A program made the position numbers and the translations under genes. Source: Hanamia caeni (lineage in GTDB: Bacteria > Bacteroidota > Bacteroidia > Chitinophagales > Chitinophagaceae). Taken from it: a stretch of DNA of 64,000 bases. Shown piece by piece: positions 37,314-45,827 of this stretch. Position 1 is the stretch's first letter. Every line of letters starts with the position of its first letter. The DNA lies in contig NZ_RJJR01000012.1 of assembly GCF_003721595.1 (NCBI RefSeq), positions 62,001-126,000 on the forward strand, in the 5' to 3' direction. The notes under the pieces were generated by a model, which ran no database searches, was not told the DNA's origin, and saw only the letters and a list, made by a program, of their open reading frames with translations.

Positions 37314-38465
37314 ATGAGCAAAATTATTTTAAAAGGAATTACGTGGGCACATAGCCGGGGTTTTACGCCGCTTATGGCCTATGCACAAAGGTCTGGAGAA
37401 TTATATCCGGATATTGAAATGAAATGGGAGAAAAGAACGTTGCAACAATTTGCAGATTTCCCTGTGGAAAAGCTGGCTGAAAAATATGATCTTCTTATTA
37501 TAGATCATCCGTGGGTTGGCTGTGCGGCCGCGACAGAATGTGTGTTGCCATTAGAACAATATCTTGCAAAAGAATATTTGGACGACCAGTTGCAAAACAC
37601 GGTCGGTGGCTCTCATTTAAGTTATAATTACAATGGCCATCAATGGGCACTAGCTATAGATGCAGCAGTGCCCGCTGCAAGTTACCGCGCTGATCTTTTT
37701 GAAAAAAACGGAAGAGAAATACCAACTACATGGAAGGACGTAATAACGTTGGCCAGGGAAGGAAAAGTAGCAGTACCGGCCATTCCCATAGATCTGCTGA
37801 TGATTTTTTTTACTTTCTGCATAGCAAATGGTAATCCTCCTTTTTTAACACGGGAAGAAGTGATAGATGACGCAACCGGCCTCTCTGCTTTAGAAACTAT
37901 GAAAGAATTGTATGCTATTGTTGATAAAAAAATGTTTGACTATAATCCTATTGCTGTTGCCGAAGTGATGACAAAAACTGATGACTATTGGTATTGCCCT
38001 TTTGCTTATTGCTACAGCAATTATTCAAGACAGGGATTTGCACAAAATATGTTGACTTATACAAACCTGGTTACTTATGAAAACTCAGGAAAATTGCGTG
38101 GCACGATTGGTGGAACAGGATTAGCAGTTTCGGCTTTCAGCCAGTATCAGGAATATGCGTTACAGTTTGCCAAAGAAATTACATCTGCAAAATGCCAGGC
38201 AACTTTTTATGTGGAACACGGTGGCCAGCCGGGACATAAGGCTGCGTGGATAAGTGAAAAAGCAAACTGCCTTTGTAATAATTTTTTTAAAAATGTACTT
38301 CCTGTAATGGAAAATGGTTATGTAAGGCCAAGGTATAACGGGTATTTATTTTTCCAGGACCATGCAGGAAAGCCTTTGCAGGAATATTTGGCAGGAAATT
38401 TAAATGCCTCCGAAGTTTTACAAAAAATGAATGAATTATATAAAAAAAGTATCTCTATAATTTGA
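37314..38465 (+). CDS. Solute-binding-protein homolog without signal peptide
   Basis: 383 residues from ATG 37314; an in-frame TTG at 37308 adds two residues only. The fold is that of ABC-type sugar-binding proteins (COG1653-like): alternating lobes with YPDIEMKWEKRTLQQFADFP, YDLLIIDHPWVG, the hinge segment WALAIDAAVPAASYRADLF and a Trp/Tyr-rich pocket DDYWYCPFAYCYSNYS. It lacks any signal peptide or lipobox, starting straight with SKIILKGITWAHSRG. No ABC permease or ATPase gene is in the window. So it is probably a cytoplasmic ligand-binding protein or was repurposed as part of an enzyme system with the CoA-transferases that follow 10 bp later. Confidence 0.78.
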   Translation: MSKIILKGITWAHSRGFTPLMAYAQRSGELYPDIEMKWEKRTLQQFADFPVEKLAEKYDLLIIDHPWVGCAAATECVLPLEQYLAKEYLDDQLQNTVGGSHLSYNYNGHQWALAIDAAVPAASYRADLFEKNGREIPTTWKDVITLAREGKVAVPAIPIDLLMIFFTFCIANGNPPFLTREEVIDDATGLSALETMKELYAIVDKKMFDYNPIAVAEVMTKTDDYWYCPFAYCYSNYSRQGFAQNMLTYTNLVTYENSGKLRGTIGGTGLAVSAFSQYQEYALQFAKEITSAKCQATFYVEHGGQPGHKAAWISEKANCLCNNFFKNVLPVMENGYVRPRYNGYLFFQDHAGKPLQEYLAGNLNASEVLQKMNELYKKSISII

Positions 38466-38475
38466 TCGTAAAATC

Positions 38476-39630
38476 ATGAGCCAACTTCCCTTAAAAGGTT
38501 TAATCGTTTTGGAATTCTGTCAATATCTATCCGGCCCTTCAGCCGGGTTGCGTTTGTCAGATTTGGGTGCACGCGTTATTAAAATTGAAAACCGTAAAAA
38601 TGGAGATGGCTGCCGTCAGCTTCCCATCAAAGATCTTTGGGTTGATAACAGCAGTTTATTGTTTCACACCATTAACCGTAATAAAGAAAGCTTTGCTGCC
38701 GATCTCAAAGATCCTGGTGATATTTCTTTGATAAAAAAATTGATTGAAAAAGCTGATGTTATTACCCAAAATTTTCGCCCTGGAATTATGGAGAAATTTG
38801 GGTTGGGTTATGAAGCGGTCAAATCAATACATCCTAAAATCATTTATGCAGAAATTACCGGCTATGGAAAAAAAGGTCCATGGAAAGATAAACCCGGACA
38901 AGACCTTTTGTTACAATCCATGTCTGGCCTTGTTTTTACCACAGGTAATGCCGGTGAAAATCCCGTTCCTTTTGGAATATCAATAGCAGATATTATTTGT
39001 GGGGCGCATTTGGTGCAGGGAATTTTAGCCGCGCTTATTCGCAGGCAAAAAAAAGGTGTTGGCGCTTTAATAGAAGTAAGCCTTATGGAATCGCTGATCG
39101 ATTTTCAATTTGAATTGCTTACCACATTTTATTGCAGTGGTGTATTGCCAAAAAGAAGCCTGGCTAATAATGCGCATCCTTTATTAAGCGCGCCTTATGG
39201 AATCTACGCAACTGCTGATGGTTTTATTGCAATTGCCATGGCCGCTATTGAGCGAATCAGTAACAGTCTGGAAATACCGCTGCTAAAAAATTTTCAACAG
39301 CAAGATGCATTTAGCAAGAGAGATGAAATAAAAAAAATTCTGTCCGAACATTTAATTACAAAAAGTTCGGACCATTGGCTCAGGAAATTAAAGGTGGATG
39401 GAATTTGGAGCGCCGCGGTTATGAATTGGAAACAAATGCAGGAAACTGAAGGATATAAAGTGTTGCAAATGGAGCAAACAATTTCCAATTCAGAAGGAAA
39501 GAAAATTACAACAACGCGTTGCCCGATTCGCATAAATGGAAAAAGATTGTTTATGGAAAAACCTGCGCCGGGATTGGGTGAACATAATCAAAAAATAATG
39601 GAAGAATTGATTTTTAATAGCACAATATGA
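38476..39630 (+). CDS. Class III CoA-transferase (CaiB/BaiF family), subunit A
   Basis: 384 residues, cytoplasmic. CaiB/BaiF signatures are LEFCQYLSGPSAGLRLSDLGARVIKIE at the N-terminus (read as several strands), NRNKESFAADLKDP, and TQNFRPGIMEKFGLGYE. The expected catalytic aspartate is D143 in PGQDLLLQS. Family members move CoA between carboxylic acids, forming an acyl-aspartyl intermediate. The stop overlaps the start of the next gene by 4 bases (ATGA), and the two proteins are close paralogs, so a heterodimer is likely (some family members are two-subunit). The acid substrate is not known. Being next to a binding-protein homolog and a hydratase suggests CoA activation of a sugar-derived acid. 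Confidence 0.9.
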   Translation: MSQLPLKGLIVLEFCQYLSGPSAGLRLSDLGARVIKIENRKNGDGCRQLPIKDLWVDNSSLLFHTINRNKESFAADLKDPGDISLIKKLIEKADVITQNFRPGIMEKFGLGYEAVKSIHPKIIYAEITGYGKKGPWKDKPGQDLLLQSMSGLVFTTGNAGENPVPFGISIADIICGAHLVQGILAALIRRQKKGVGALIEVSLMESLIDFQFELLTTFYCSGVLPKRSLANNAHPLLSAPYGIYATADGFIAIAMAAIERISNSLEIPLLKNFQQQDAFSKRDEIKKILSEHLITKSSDHWLRKLKVDGIWSAAVMNWKQMQETEGYKVLQMEQTISNSEGKKITTTRCPIRINGKRLFMEKPAPGLGEHNQKIMEELIFNSTI

Positions 39631-40799
39631 ACTTATTGGAAGATATAATGGTACTTGATTTCAGCCAGTTTTTGTCGGGCCCCTCTGCCGGGTTGCGTTT
39701 GGCAGATATGGGAGCCCGGGTTATTAAAATTGAGAAACCTGTATCTGGTGATATATGCCGTGAGTTGTATGTTTCGGATGTAATGATAGAAGGCGAATCA
39801 ACTATTTTTCATGCGATCAATCGAAATAAAGAAAGCTATGCAGCCGATCTGAAAAATGAAGAAGATCTTAAAAAAATTAAATTATTGATTGCCAAAGCGG
39901 ATGTCATGCTTCACAACTTCCGGCCTGGAGTGATGGAACGTTTGGGATTGGATTATGAAACCGTTACATCAATCAATCCTTCTATCGTTTATGCCGAAGT
40001 AAGTGGTTATGGAAATGAAGAAGAGTGGAAATATCTGCCAGGACAAGATCTCCTATTGCAGTCTGTTTCAGGGCTTACCTGGTTGAGTAATAATAATAAT
40101 GATCTGCCTACGCCAATGGGTGTGTCTGTAGTTGATATTCTTGCAGGTGCTCATATTGCACAGGGCATTCTCGCCACTTTGTATCAGCGCGCCATTACCG
40201 GTGAAGGCGCTTTGGTGCAGGTTAGTATGTTTGAAAGCATACTTGATTTTCAGTTTGAGGTGCTCACCTGTTTTTATAATGATAAAAACCAGCTTCCGGT
40301 GCGAAGTGCGGTGAATAATGCTCATGCTTATATCGCAGCTCCGTACGGAATTTTTAAAACGAAAGATAATTATCTTGCTTTGGCAATGGCTGATATTGTG
40401 GAATTGAGTGGTTTAACCGGATGCGCTGAATTAAAAAAATACACAAATAAAAGTGTGTGGTTTTCAAAACGTGATGAAATAAAAAAAATTCTTGCAGACT
40501 GGCTTGTGAATGAAACGACCAGCACCTGGATTTCTATTTTGGAACCTGCCGATATTTGGTGCGCCAGAGTGATGAATTATAGCGAATTGATAAACGAAGA
40601 AGGATACAAAGTTTTGAACATGGATATTTCAGTAAAAACAAGTAGCGGGTTACAGATTACCACTACCCGTTGCCCGATTCGTGTCGATGGAAATTTTTTA
40701 ACTTCGTCAAAAGGTGCGCCACTATTGGGCGAGCACAATGAACAAATTGACAAACAATTTTTAATAAACGGAAAAAAAATTAGTGAGAACAATTTTTAA
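39627..40799 (+). CDS. Class III CoA-transferase (CaiB/BaiF family), subunit B
   Basis: 390 residues, cytoplasmic. It parallels the previous gene along its whole length: LDFSQFLSGPSAGLRLADMG, NRNKESYAADLKN, HNFRPGVMERLGLDYE, and catalytic D141 in PGQDLLLQS. Both keep the aspartate, so neither looks like a dead regulatory subunit. Both end with TTTRCPIR followed by a GEHN segment, showing a recent common origin. It is translationally coupled to the first by ATGA. Ten bases later an amidohydrolase starts. The substrate could be an unusual sugar acid; the sequence does not say which. Confidence 0.9.
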   Translation: MNLLEDIMVLDFSQFLSGPSAGLRLADMGARVIKIEKPVSGDICRELYVSDVMIEGESTIFHAINRNKESYAADLKNEEDLKKIKLLIAKADVMLHNFRPGVMERLGLDYETVTSINPSIVYAEVSGYGNEEEWKYLPGQDLLLQSVSGLTWLSNNNNDLPTPMGVSVVDILAGAHIAQGILATLYQRAITGEGALVQVSMFESILDFQFEVLTCFYNDKNQLPVRSAVNNAHAYIAAPYGIFKTKDNYLALAMADIVELSGLTGCAELKKYTNKSVWFSKRDEIKKILADWLVNETTSTWISILEPADIWCARVMNYSELINEEGYKVLNMDISVKTSSGLQITTTRCPIRVDGNFLTSSKGAPLLGEHNEQIDKQFLINGKKISENNF

Positions 40800-40808
40800 A
40801 TCAGGAAT

Positions 40809-41663
40809 ATGATTATGAGGATTATAGATACTCATATACATGTCTGGAATTTTGAACATGCCAGTTATGATTGGTTAAAAAATGATACGTCTATACTTCA
40901 TCGTAATTATGATATCGCAGGTTTGGAACACGATCGTGTAGCGGCGGGAATTACAGGAGGTGTGTTAGTGCAGGCTGCTAATAATTTTGAAGACACTGAC
41001 TGGATGCTTCAGGTAGCCGGGAAAACCGATTGGATTGCAGGGGTAGTAGGGTGGGTACCATTGACAGATCCTGCTGCAACTGAAAAGGCATTAAAAGAAA
41101 AATATTTGGCAAATAAGTATTTTAAAGGCGTTCGCCATTTAATACATGACGAGCCGGATGCGAAGTGGCTTTTGCAGGATGATGTGATAAAAAGTTTACA
41201 CATATTAGCCGATCATGATTTGCCTTATGATGTTGTTGGCATTACAGCCGAACACATTAAAACGGCATTGACTGTCGCGAATAGAGTTCCGGAATTGAAA
41301 GTGATTTTTGATCATCTCAATCGCCCACCGGATGCTTCAAAAAAAGAATTTGATGAATGGAGCGCGCTAATGAAACAAGCGGCGAAACACAGAAACTTTT
41401 ATGCAAAGATTTCAGGGCTTGGGAAGTTGCCAACGGATTTGGAAAAATGGAATTCTGATTATGTAAAACCGCACATTTCTTTTGCGTTGGAAGTTTTTGG
41501 AGAAGATAGATGTATGTGCGGCGGCAATTGGCCTGTGTCGCTGTTGAAAGAGAACTACGTCAAGATATGGAGTACTTATAAACAAATAATTAATTCTTTA
41601 TTGAATGATGAAGGAAAGGAAAAATTATTTTATAGAAACGCCCTGCAATTTTATAATTTATGA
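40809..41663 (+). CDS. Amidohydrolase-2 family, lactonase-like (COG3618)
   Basis: 284 residues. Start ATG at 40809, with another in-frame ATG two codons on (40815). A metal-dependent TIM barrel: HxH motif in DTHIHVW, GVRHLIHDEPD, VIFDHLNRPP and the C-terminal MCGGNWPVSLL. Relatives hydrolyse L-fucono-, L-rhamnono- or 2-pyrone-4,6-dicarboxylate lactones. Many members have GSDWP with a metal-binding Asp at the last motif; here it is GGNWP, an Asn. Asn also occurs in some homologs, so the enzyme may still be active. In context it could open a lactone made by the nearby Gfo/Idh dehydrogenase. No signal peptide. Confidence 0.85.
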   Translation: MIMRIIDTHIHVWNFEHASYDWLKNDTSILHRNYDIAGLEHDRVAAGITGGVLVQAANNFEDTDWMLQVAGKTDWIAGVVGWVPLTDPAATEKALKEKYLANKYFKGVRHLIHDEPDAKWLLQDDVIKSLHILADHDLPYDVVGITAEHIKTALTVANRVPELKVIFDHLNRPPDASKKEFDEWSALMKQAAKHRNFYAKISGLGKLPTDLEKWNSDYVKPHISFALEVFGEDRCMCGGNWPVSLLKENYVKIWSTYKQIINSLLNDEGKEKLFYRNALQFYNL

Positions 41664-41737
41664 TTGGATGCAAATTAAATTTCTTAACGATCACATAAAA
41701 AATTTGCAATTGTTTCCTAAAAGAATTTGGGGACTTA

Positions 41738-41758
41738 TAGTAAATAAACAAATAACAC
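41738..41758 (-). promoter_or_regulatory. Weak copy of the recurring element
   Basis: On the minus strand the end reads TTATTTGTTTATTTACTA, matching the element at 14 of its 16 aligned bases around TTTGTTTGTTTACTG. It ends 79 bp before the second Gfo/Idh gene. The two core changes (G to A, final G to A) lower confidence. Confidence 0.25.
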
Positions 41759-41836
41759 GAATTCTTATTTTTTGATTAAAAGGAATAATGAAATTGGTTC
41801 ATTTTTCTGAATAAACAATGACGATTTAAATTCATA

Positions 41837-42901
41837 ATGAAGATACCTTATAAACCGCAGTTGCCCGAAACTTCAATGCCGATCATCATCATCGGAGCTG
41901 GAGGAATTGTGGGTGATGCTCATTTGCCAGCGTATAAAAAAGCTGGTTTCCAGGTGTTGGGAATTACAAATCGTACGAAAGAAAAAGCAGAAAAGTTAGC
42001 AGTGAAATGGGACATTCCAAATGTGTACGACTCAATTGCAGATGCAGTAGCGGCGGCGCCTGAAAATGCTGTTTATGACATAACAATTGTTCCGGAAAAT
42101 TTTGTTGAATCATTGGAACAATTGCCTGACGGCAGCGCGGTATTAATGCAGAAACCGATGGGTGATTATTATCAGCAAAGTGAAGAAATATTAGCTGTTT
42201 GCCGTCGAAAAAAATTAGTTGCCGCGATTAATTGCCAGTTGCGATTTGCGCCATTTGTAAATGCCGCAAGATATCTCATTGATGGCGGTTTTATCGGCGA
42301 ATTGTATGATATGGAAATCCGCGTTACTGTCAATACCCCATGGCATCTGTTTCCTTTTGTATTTGATAGGCCGCGCCTGGAAATTCAATACCATAGCATT
42401 CATTACATTGATTTGATCCGTTCATTTTTCGGTGATCCCAAAAGTGTAATGGCCAAAACTTTGCAGCATCCGGAAAAGACGTTACCATCGACCCGTTCCA
42501 CTATTTTAATGGATTATGGAAATACGATACGTGGTGTTATCAACACCAATCATGATCATGTGTTTGGACCAACAAACGAAGAAAGTTTTATAAAATGGGA
42601 AGGCACAAAGGGCGCAATAAAAGCTAAAATGGGACTATTGATGGATTATCCAAACGGCCTTCCGGATAAGTTTGAATATTGTTTATTGGAAGAAAACAAA
42701 AAACCGGTTTGGAAAACAAAAAAGATTGAAGGCTCGTGGTTTCCGGAAGCATTTATTGGTTCGATGAGCAACCTCATGCGGTTTAAAGAAGGTTCATCAG
42801 ATATACTAACAACAAGTGTCGAAGACGTAATAAAAACAATGGCTGTGGTAGAAAGCGCTTACTTATCAAGCGATGCCGGAGGTATTGTTGTAAATGTTTA
42901 G
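41837..42901 (+). CDS. Gfo/Idh/MocA-family oxidoreductase, second copy
   Basis: 354 residues, cytoplasmic. The N-terminal Rossmann fold has IIIIGAGGIVGDAHLPAY and NRTKEKAEKLAVKWDIP; the lysine motif is LMQKPMGD (QKP for EKP). The C-terminal domain has HYIDLIRSFFGDPKSVMAKT. It is only distantly like the first Gfo/Idh gene and more like aldose dehydrogenases acting on free sugars. It stands between the lactonase-like amidohydrolase and the MaoC hydratase. A sugar to lactone to acid to CoA-ester sequence is therefore conceivable. A 173-bp gap with a weak recurring element precedes it, so it may have its own promoter. Confidence 0.87.
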   Translation: MKIPYKPQLPETSMPIIIIGAGGIVGDAHLPAYKKAGFQVLGITNRTKEKAEKLAVKWDIPNVYDSIADAVAAAPENAVYDITIVPENFVESLEQLPDGSAVLMQKPMGDYYQQSEEILAVCRRKKLVAAINCQLRFAPFVNAARYLIDGGFIGELYDMEIRVTVNTPWHLFPFVFDRPRLEIQYHSIHYIDLIRSFFGDPKSVMAKTLQHPEKTLPSTRSTILMDYGNTIRGVINTNHDHVFGPTNEESFIKWEGTKGAIKAKMGLLMDYPNGLPDKFEYCLLEENKKPVWKTKKIEGSWFPEAFIGSMSNLMRFKEGSSDILTTSVEDVIKTMAVVESAYLSSDAGGIVVNV

Positions 42902-42920
42902 TATCAATTTTATTAAAAAC

Positions 42921-42947
42921 GTTGGCAGCAAAAAAACTGTTGCTAAC
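42921..42947 (+). terminator. Short RNA hairpin between Gfo/Idh and MaoC genes
   Basis: GTTGGCAGCA (42921-42930) pairs with TGTTGCTAAC (42938-42947) as a 10-bp RNA stem with two G-U pairs and a 7-base loop. No T-tract follows, so it may be an mRNA-processing or attenuating hairpin rather than a terminator. It ends 13 bp before the next start codon. Confidence 0.3.
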
Positions 42948-42960
42948 AAAATAAAAGAGC

Positions 42961-43410
42961 ATGTATTTTAAGTCTGTTTTTTTTGATAGTTTTGAATTGG
43001 GTTCAAAAAGAATCACGCTTGGAAGAACGATAACAGAAACTGATTTTATCGTCCATGCCGGTCATACCGGCGATTTTTTCCCACATCATTTGGATGCCGA
43101 ATGGTGCAAAACACAACCCTTTAAACAACGGATTGCACATGGCACTATGATTTTCAGCATTGGTATTGGTTTAACTGCTTCTGAAATAAATCCGGAAGCT
43201 TTTTCTAAAGGATATGATAGATTACGGTTTGTGAAACCTGTTTTTATCGGAGATACGATTCACGCAGAAGTAAGTATATCTGAAAAATCGGGTTCAAACA
43301 AAGAGGGTTATGGAACAGTAACTGAACACGTAGAAATCATAAATCAAAAAGGCGAAGTGGTTTTGGTGTGCGATCATATTTTGCTTGTTAAGGAACAAGC
43401 TGGTCGATGA
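42961..43410 (+). CDS. MaoC-like hydratase/dehydratase
   Basis: 149 residues, single hot-dog domain, cytoplasmic. The hydratase-2 signature is visible as [15 protein letters not shown], with the catalytic Asp and His in DFFPHH, then [15 protein letters not shown] and [19 protein letters not shown]-type strands. MaoC proteins hydrate or dehydrate CoA thioesters (mesaconyl-CoA and related hydratases, enoyl-CoA hydratase 2). Together with the CoA-transferase pair this is direct evidence of a CoA-ester pathway in the module. The FucP-type transporter follows after 96 bp. The substrate is unknown. Confidence 0.88.
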   Translation: MYFKSVFFDSFELGSKRITLGRTITETDFIVHAGHTGDFFPHHLDAEWCKTQPFKQRIAHGTMIFSIGIGLTASEINPEAFSKGYDRLRFVKPVFIGDTIHAEVSISEKSGSNKEGYGTVTEHVEIINQKGEVVLVCDHILLVKEQAGR

Positions 43411-43506
43411 GTTCAATTGTCATTCGTTCAATGTTATAGATAAAAGTGGACTTAAAGCTTTATCCTATTTTTCGCCTGCGGAGTTTTTAAAATAAAATTA
43501 AATTAT

Positions 43507-44838
43507 ATGGCCCAAGTACCGGCTGTTGACCTTGTAATAAAACCTGTTTCAGTAAACGTTGTGGAAAGCAGAAATTCAAAAAACAAATATCTTGTTCCAT
43601 TTATTTTAATAAGCTGCCTTTTCTTTTTGTGGGGAATGGCTCACAATTTAGATTCTATTTTAGTTCCACATTTAAAAAAAGCATGCGAGCTGAATAACAG
43701 GCAATCAAGCCTTGTTGATACAGCGGTATTTTTCGCTTATTTTCTTATGGCCATTCCTGCAGGCATGTTTTTAAAAAAATGGGGATATAAAAAGGGAATA
43801 ATTGTTGGTTTACTGGTATTTGCCTCCGGTGCTTTTTTGATTGTGCCCGCAGCGAACACAAGACGTTTCGATTTTTTTTTATTGGCTTTATTTATAATCG
43901 GCTGTGGGCTTGCCATGTTGGAGACTGCTTCAAATCCGTATGCTGCCGTATTAGGTTCGCCGGAAAGTGCAGGGACACGCTTAAACCTGGCAGCCGCTTT
44001 TAATGGCTTAGCTGCTTTCGTTGCGCCTCTTGTAGGAGCTGCTTTTATTTTATCCGGCATTGATTTCACCGAAGGTCAATTAGCGGCAATGACCACAGCT
44101 CAACGTTTGGCTTATTTAAATTCGGAAGCCTCCACCGTTAAGATGCCTTACATAATCTTAGGATGTATTTTGCTGCTGGTAGCCTTTCTTTTTAGTTTCT
44201 TTCATTTTCCTGAAGTAAAAGACGATACTAAAATTGCGAGACCGGCTCAATTTTTTAAAGCATTTAAACGAAAGCATTTAAGATGGGCTGTCATTGCTCA
44301 ATTTGCGTATGTTGGAGCGCAGGTATGTGTAACCAGTTTTTTTATCCGGATGGCCGAAAAGGGTGGTGGAATTGATGAAAAAAATGCGGGGTATTATTTG
44401 GGGATTTATGGTTTGTTGTTTATGGCCGGCCGCTTTACGGGAACTTTTTTGCTGAAATTTATTTCATCTCAAAAATTACTTTCACTTTATTCAATGATTT
44501 CTGTGATTCTATGCGTTGTGGCTATCAGCGGTAAAGGCGGATATGTAATTTACTCTCTTGGTGCATTGGGGTTTTTTATGTCAATTATGTTTCCTACTAT
44601 TTTTACCTTGGGCATAGCGGAGTTGGGAAAGGATACGAAAATAGGCTCATCATTATTGGTAATGTCTGTTGTCGGTGGCGCCGTATTTCCCTACATCATG
44701 GGAACGGTCATTGATCTGAACGCTGATAATATCCAGACCGGATACATCGTGCCGCTGGTGTGTTTTATCGTAATACTTTTCTTTGGGCTGATTGGGTATA
44801 AAGTTAAAATTCATCCTCCACCTGTAGAATTAGATTAG
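43507..44838 (+). CDS. FucP-type MFS sugar:proton symporter
   Basis: 443 residues with 12 predicted membrane helices. It follows FucP of enteric bacteria: FFLWGMAHNLDSILVPHL carries the helix-1 Asp, AMLETASNPYAAVLG the helix-4 Glu that FucP uses for proton coupling, and SAGTRLNLAAAFNGLAAFVAPLVG the next loop and helix. The family imports L-fucose, and in Bacteroidota also galactose, glucose, or other sugars. The last intact gene of the module; it would bring its substrate to the lactonase, oxidoreductase and CoA enzymes. L-fucose and 2-O-methyl-fucose are plausible from the GH95 and GH141 enzymes, but the specificity is not determined. Confidence 0.88.
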   Translation: MAQVPAVDLVIKPVSVNVVESRNSKNKYLVPFILISCLFFLWGMAHNLDSILVPHLKKACELNNRQSSLVDTAVFFAYFLMAIPAGMFLKKWGYKKGIIVGLLVFASGAFLIVPAANTRRFDFFLLALFIIGCGLAMLETASNPYAAVLGSPESAGTRLNLAAAFNGLAAFVAPLVGAAFILSGIDFTEGQLAAMTTAQRLAYLNSEASTVKMPYIILGCILLLVAFLFSFFHFPEVKDDTKIARPAQFFKAFKRKHLRWAVIAQFAYVGAQVCVTSFFIRMAEKGGGIDEKNAGYYLGIYGLLFMAGRFTGTFLLKFISSQKLLSLYSMISVILCVVAISGKGGYVIYSLGALGFFMSIMFPTIFTLGIAELGKDTKIGSSLLVMSVVGGAVFPYIMGTVIDLNADNIQTGYIVPLVCFIVILFFGLIGYKVKIHPPPVELD

Positions 44839-44894
44839 AATTGAGATTCGGTCATTCATAATTGATTCGTAAGATTGAAAGGCAATTTTTGATC

Positions 44895-45662
44895 ATGAAA
44901 AAAACATTTCTTCTTCTTTTTATTTTATCGGGCCTTGCCAATTTCACCTGCTTCGCACAGCTTGAGCCGGGTTCAGTTTTCAATTTGAAAAAAGATTTTC
45001 AATCTCCTCCCGAGTCCGCCGCTCCCTGGGTTTTCTGGTACTGGTATCATGCAAGCGTAAGCAAAGAAGGAATTACCGCCGACCTTGAAGCGATGAAAGA
45101 ATCAGGAATTGCCGGCGCTTATTTAATGACGATAAAGGGCGCGGATACAGCTTATATGCATCCGCCGGTGGAACAGTTAACTCCCGAATGGTTGGATATG
45201 GTGAACTATGCCTTCACAGAAGCAAAGCGGCTTGGAATAAAACTGGCTATGCACGTTAGTGATGGATTTGCGCTTGCCGGAGGCCATGGATTACTCCGGC
45301 GATGTCAATGCAAAAAATTGTATGGACTGAAAAGCAGGTTGGAAGGGGGGAAACTTTTTAATGATACATTAGCGACTCCTGAAACAAATGAAAATTACTA
45401 CCGCGATATTGCAGTTTTCGCATATCCTTCTCCCACTGGAAAAGTGATTTCATCAAGAACAGAAGTTCCTCTTGTTACTACCAGTAAAGCAGGAACTAAT
45501 GCGCAATTTTTGATCGATGCAAATAATACAAAAAACTTCAGCAGCACCGATAGTTGCTGGATAAAATACACCTTTGCAAAACCTTTTACATGCAGGTCTG
45601 TTATTATTCACGGCAAAACGAATTATTTTGGAAGCAGGATTAATTGGCTCCGTGGTTATTGA
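44895..45662 (+). pseudogene. GH106 alpha-L-rhamnosidase, 5' remnant with two compensating frameshifts
   Basis: Only about 255 codons remain of a family usually near 1000. Signal peptide (KKTFLLLFILSGLAN to CFAQ) and the GH106 opening (ESAAPWVFWYWYHASVSKEG, ITADLEAMKESGIAGAYLM) are clear. After HVSDGFALAGG (45284) the reading slips: the other frame gives PWITPAMSMQKIVWTEKQV and GRG, exactly the expected continuation, until the G6 run at 45345-45350, where the first frame resumes with KLFNDTLATPETNENYYRDI. So one base is missing near 45284 and one extra in the G run. The frame stops at 45662 after RINWLRGY with the catalytic part absent. Not functional as it stands. Confidence 0.88.
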
Positions 45663-45725
45663 CATTTCAAAAAATTAGCTTAGCATAATTAATGTTGATT
45701 GAGCGTCTTCCTGCTATGGTTATTA

Positions 45726-45780
45726 TTTGTAAACGAACGTAAATGCTAATTATAAATCACGGGTATTTGTTGCTTTACTG
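45726..45780. promoter_or_regulatory. Two copies of the recurring element between convergent genes
   Basis: TTTGTAAACGAACGTAAATG at 45726-45745 carries GTTCGTTTACAAA on the minus strand. TATTTGTTGCTTTACTG lies on + at 45764-45780. Neither is upstream of a gene today: the left gene is the GH106 remnant and the right gene ends here. They may have belonged to a gene lost by deletion. Confidence 0.3.
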
Positions 45781-45827
45781 CCATATTAAATGAAATACTC
45801 TTAACTTTTGTTTCCTTTAAACAGATC

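Noticed and set aside
43550-43560. CAGTAAACGTT near the start of the FucP-type gene
   Set aside because: It is within codons 15-18 and lacks the flanking consensus, so chance is a sufficient explanation.
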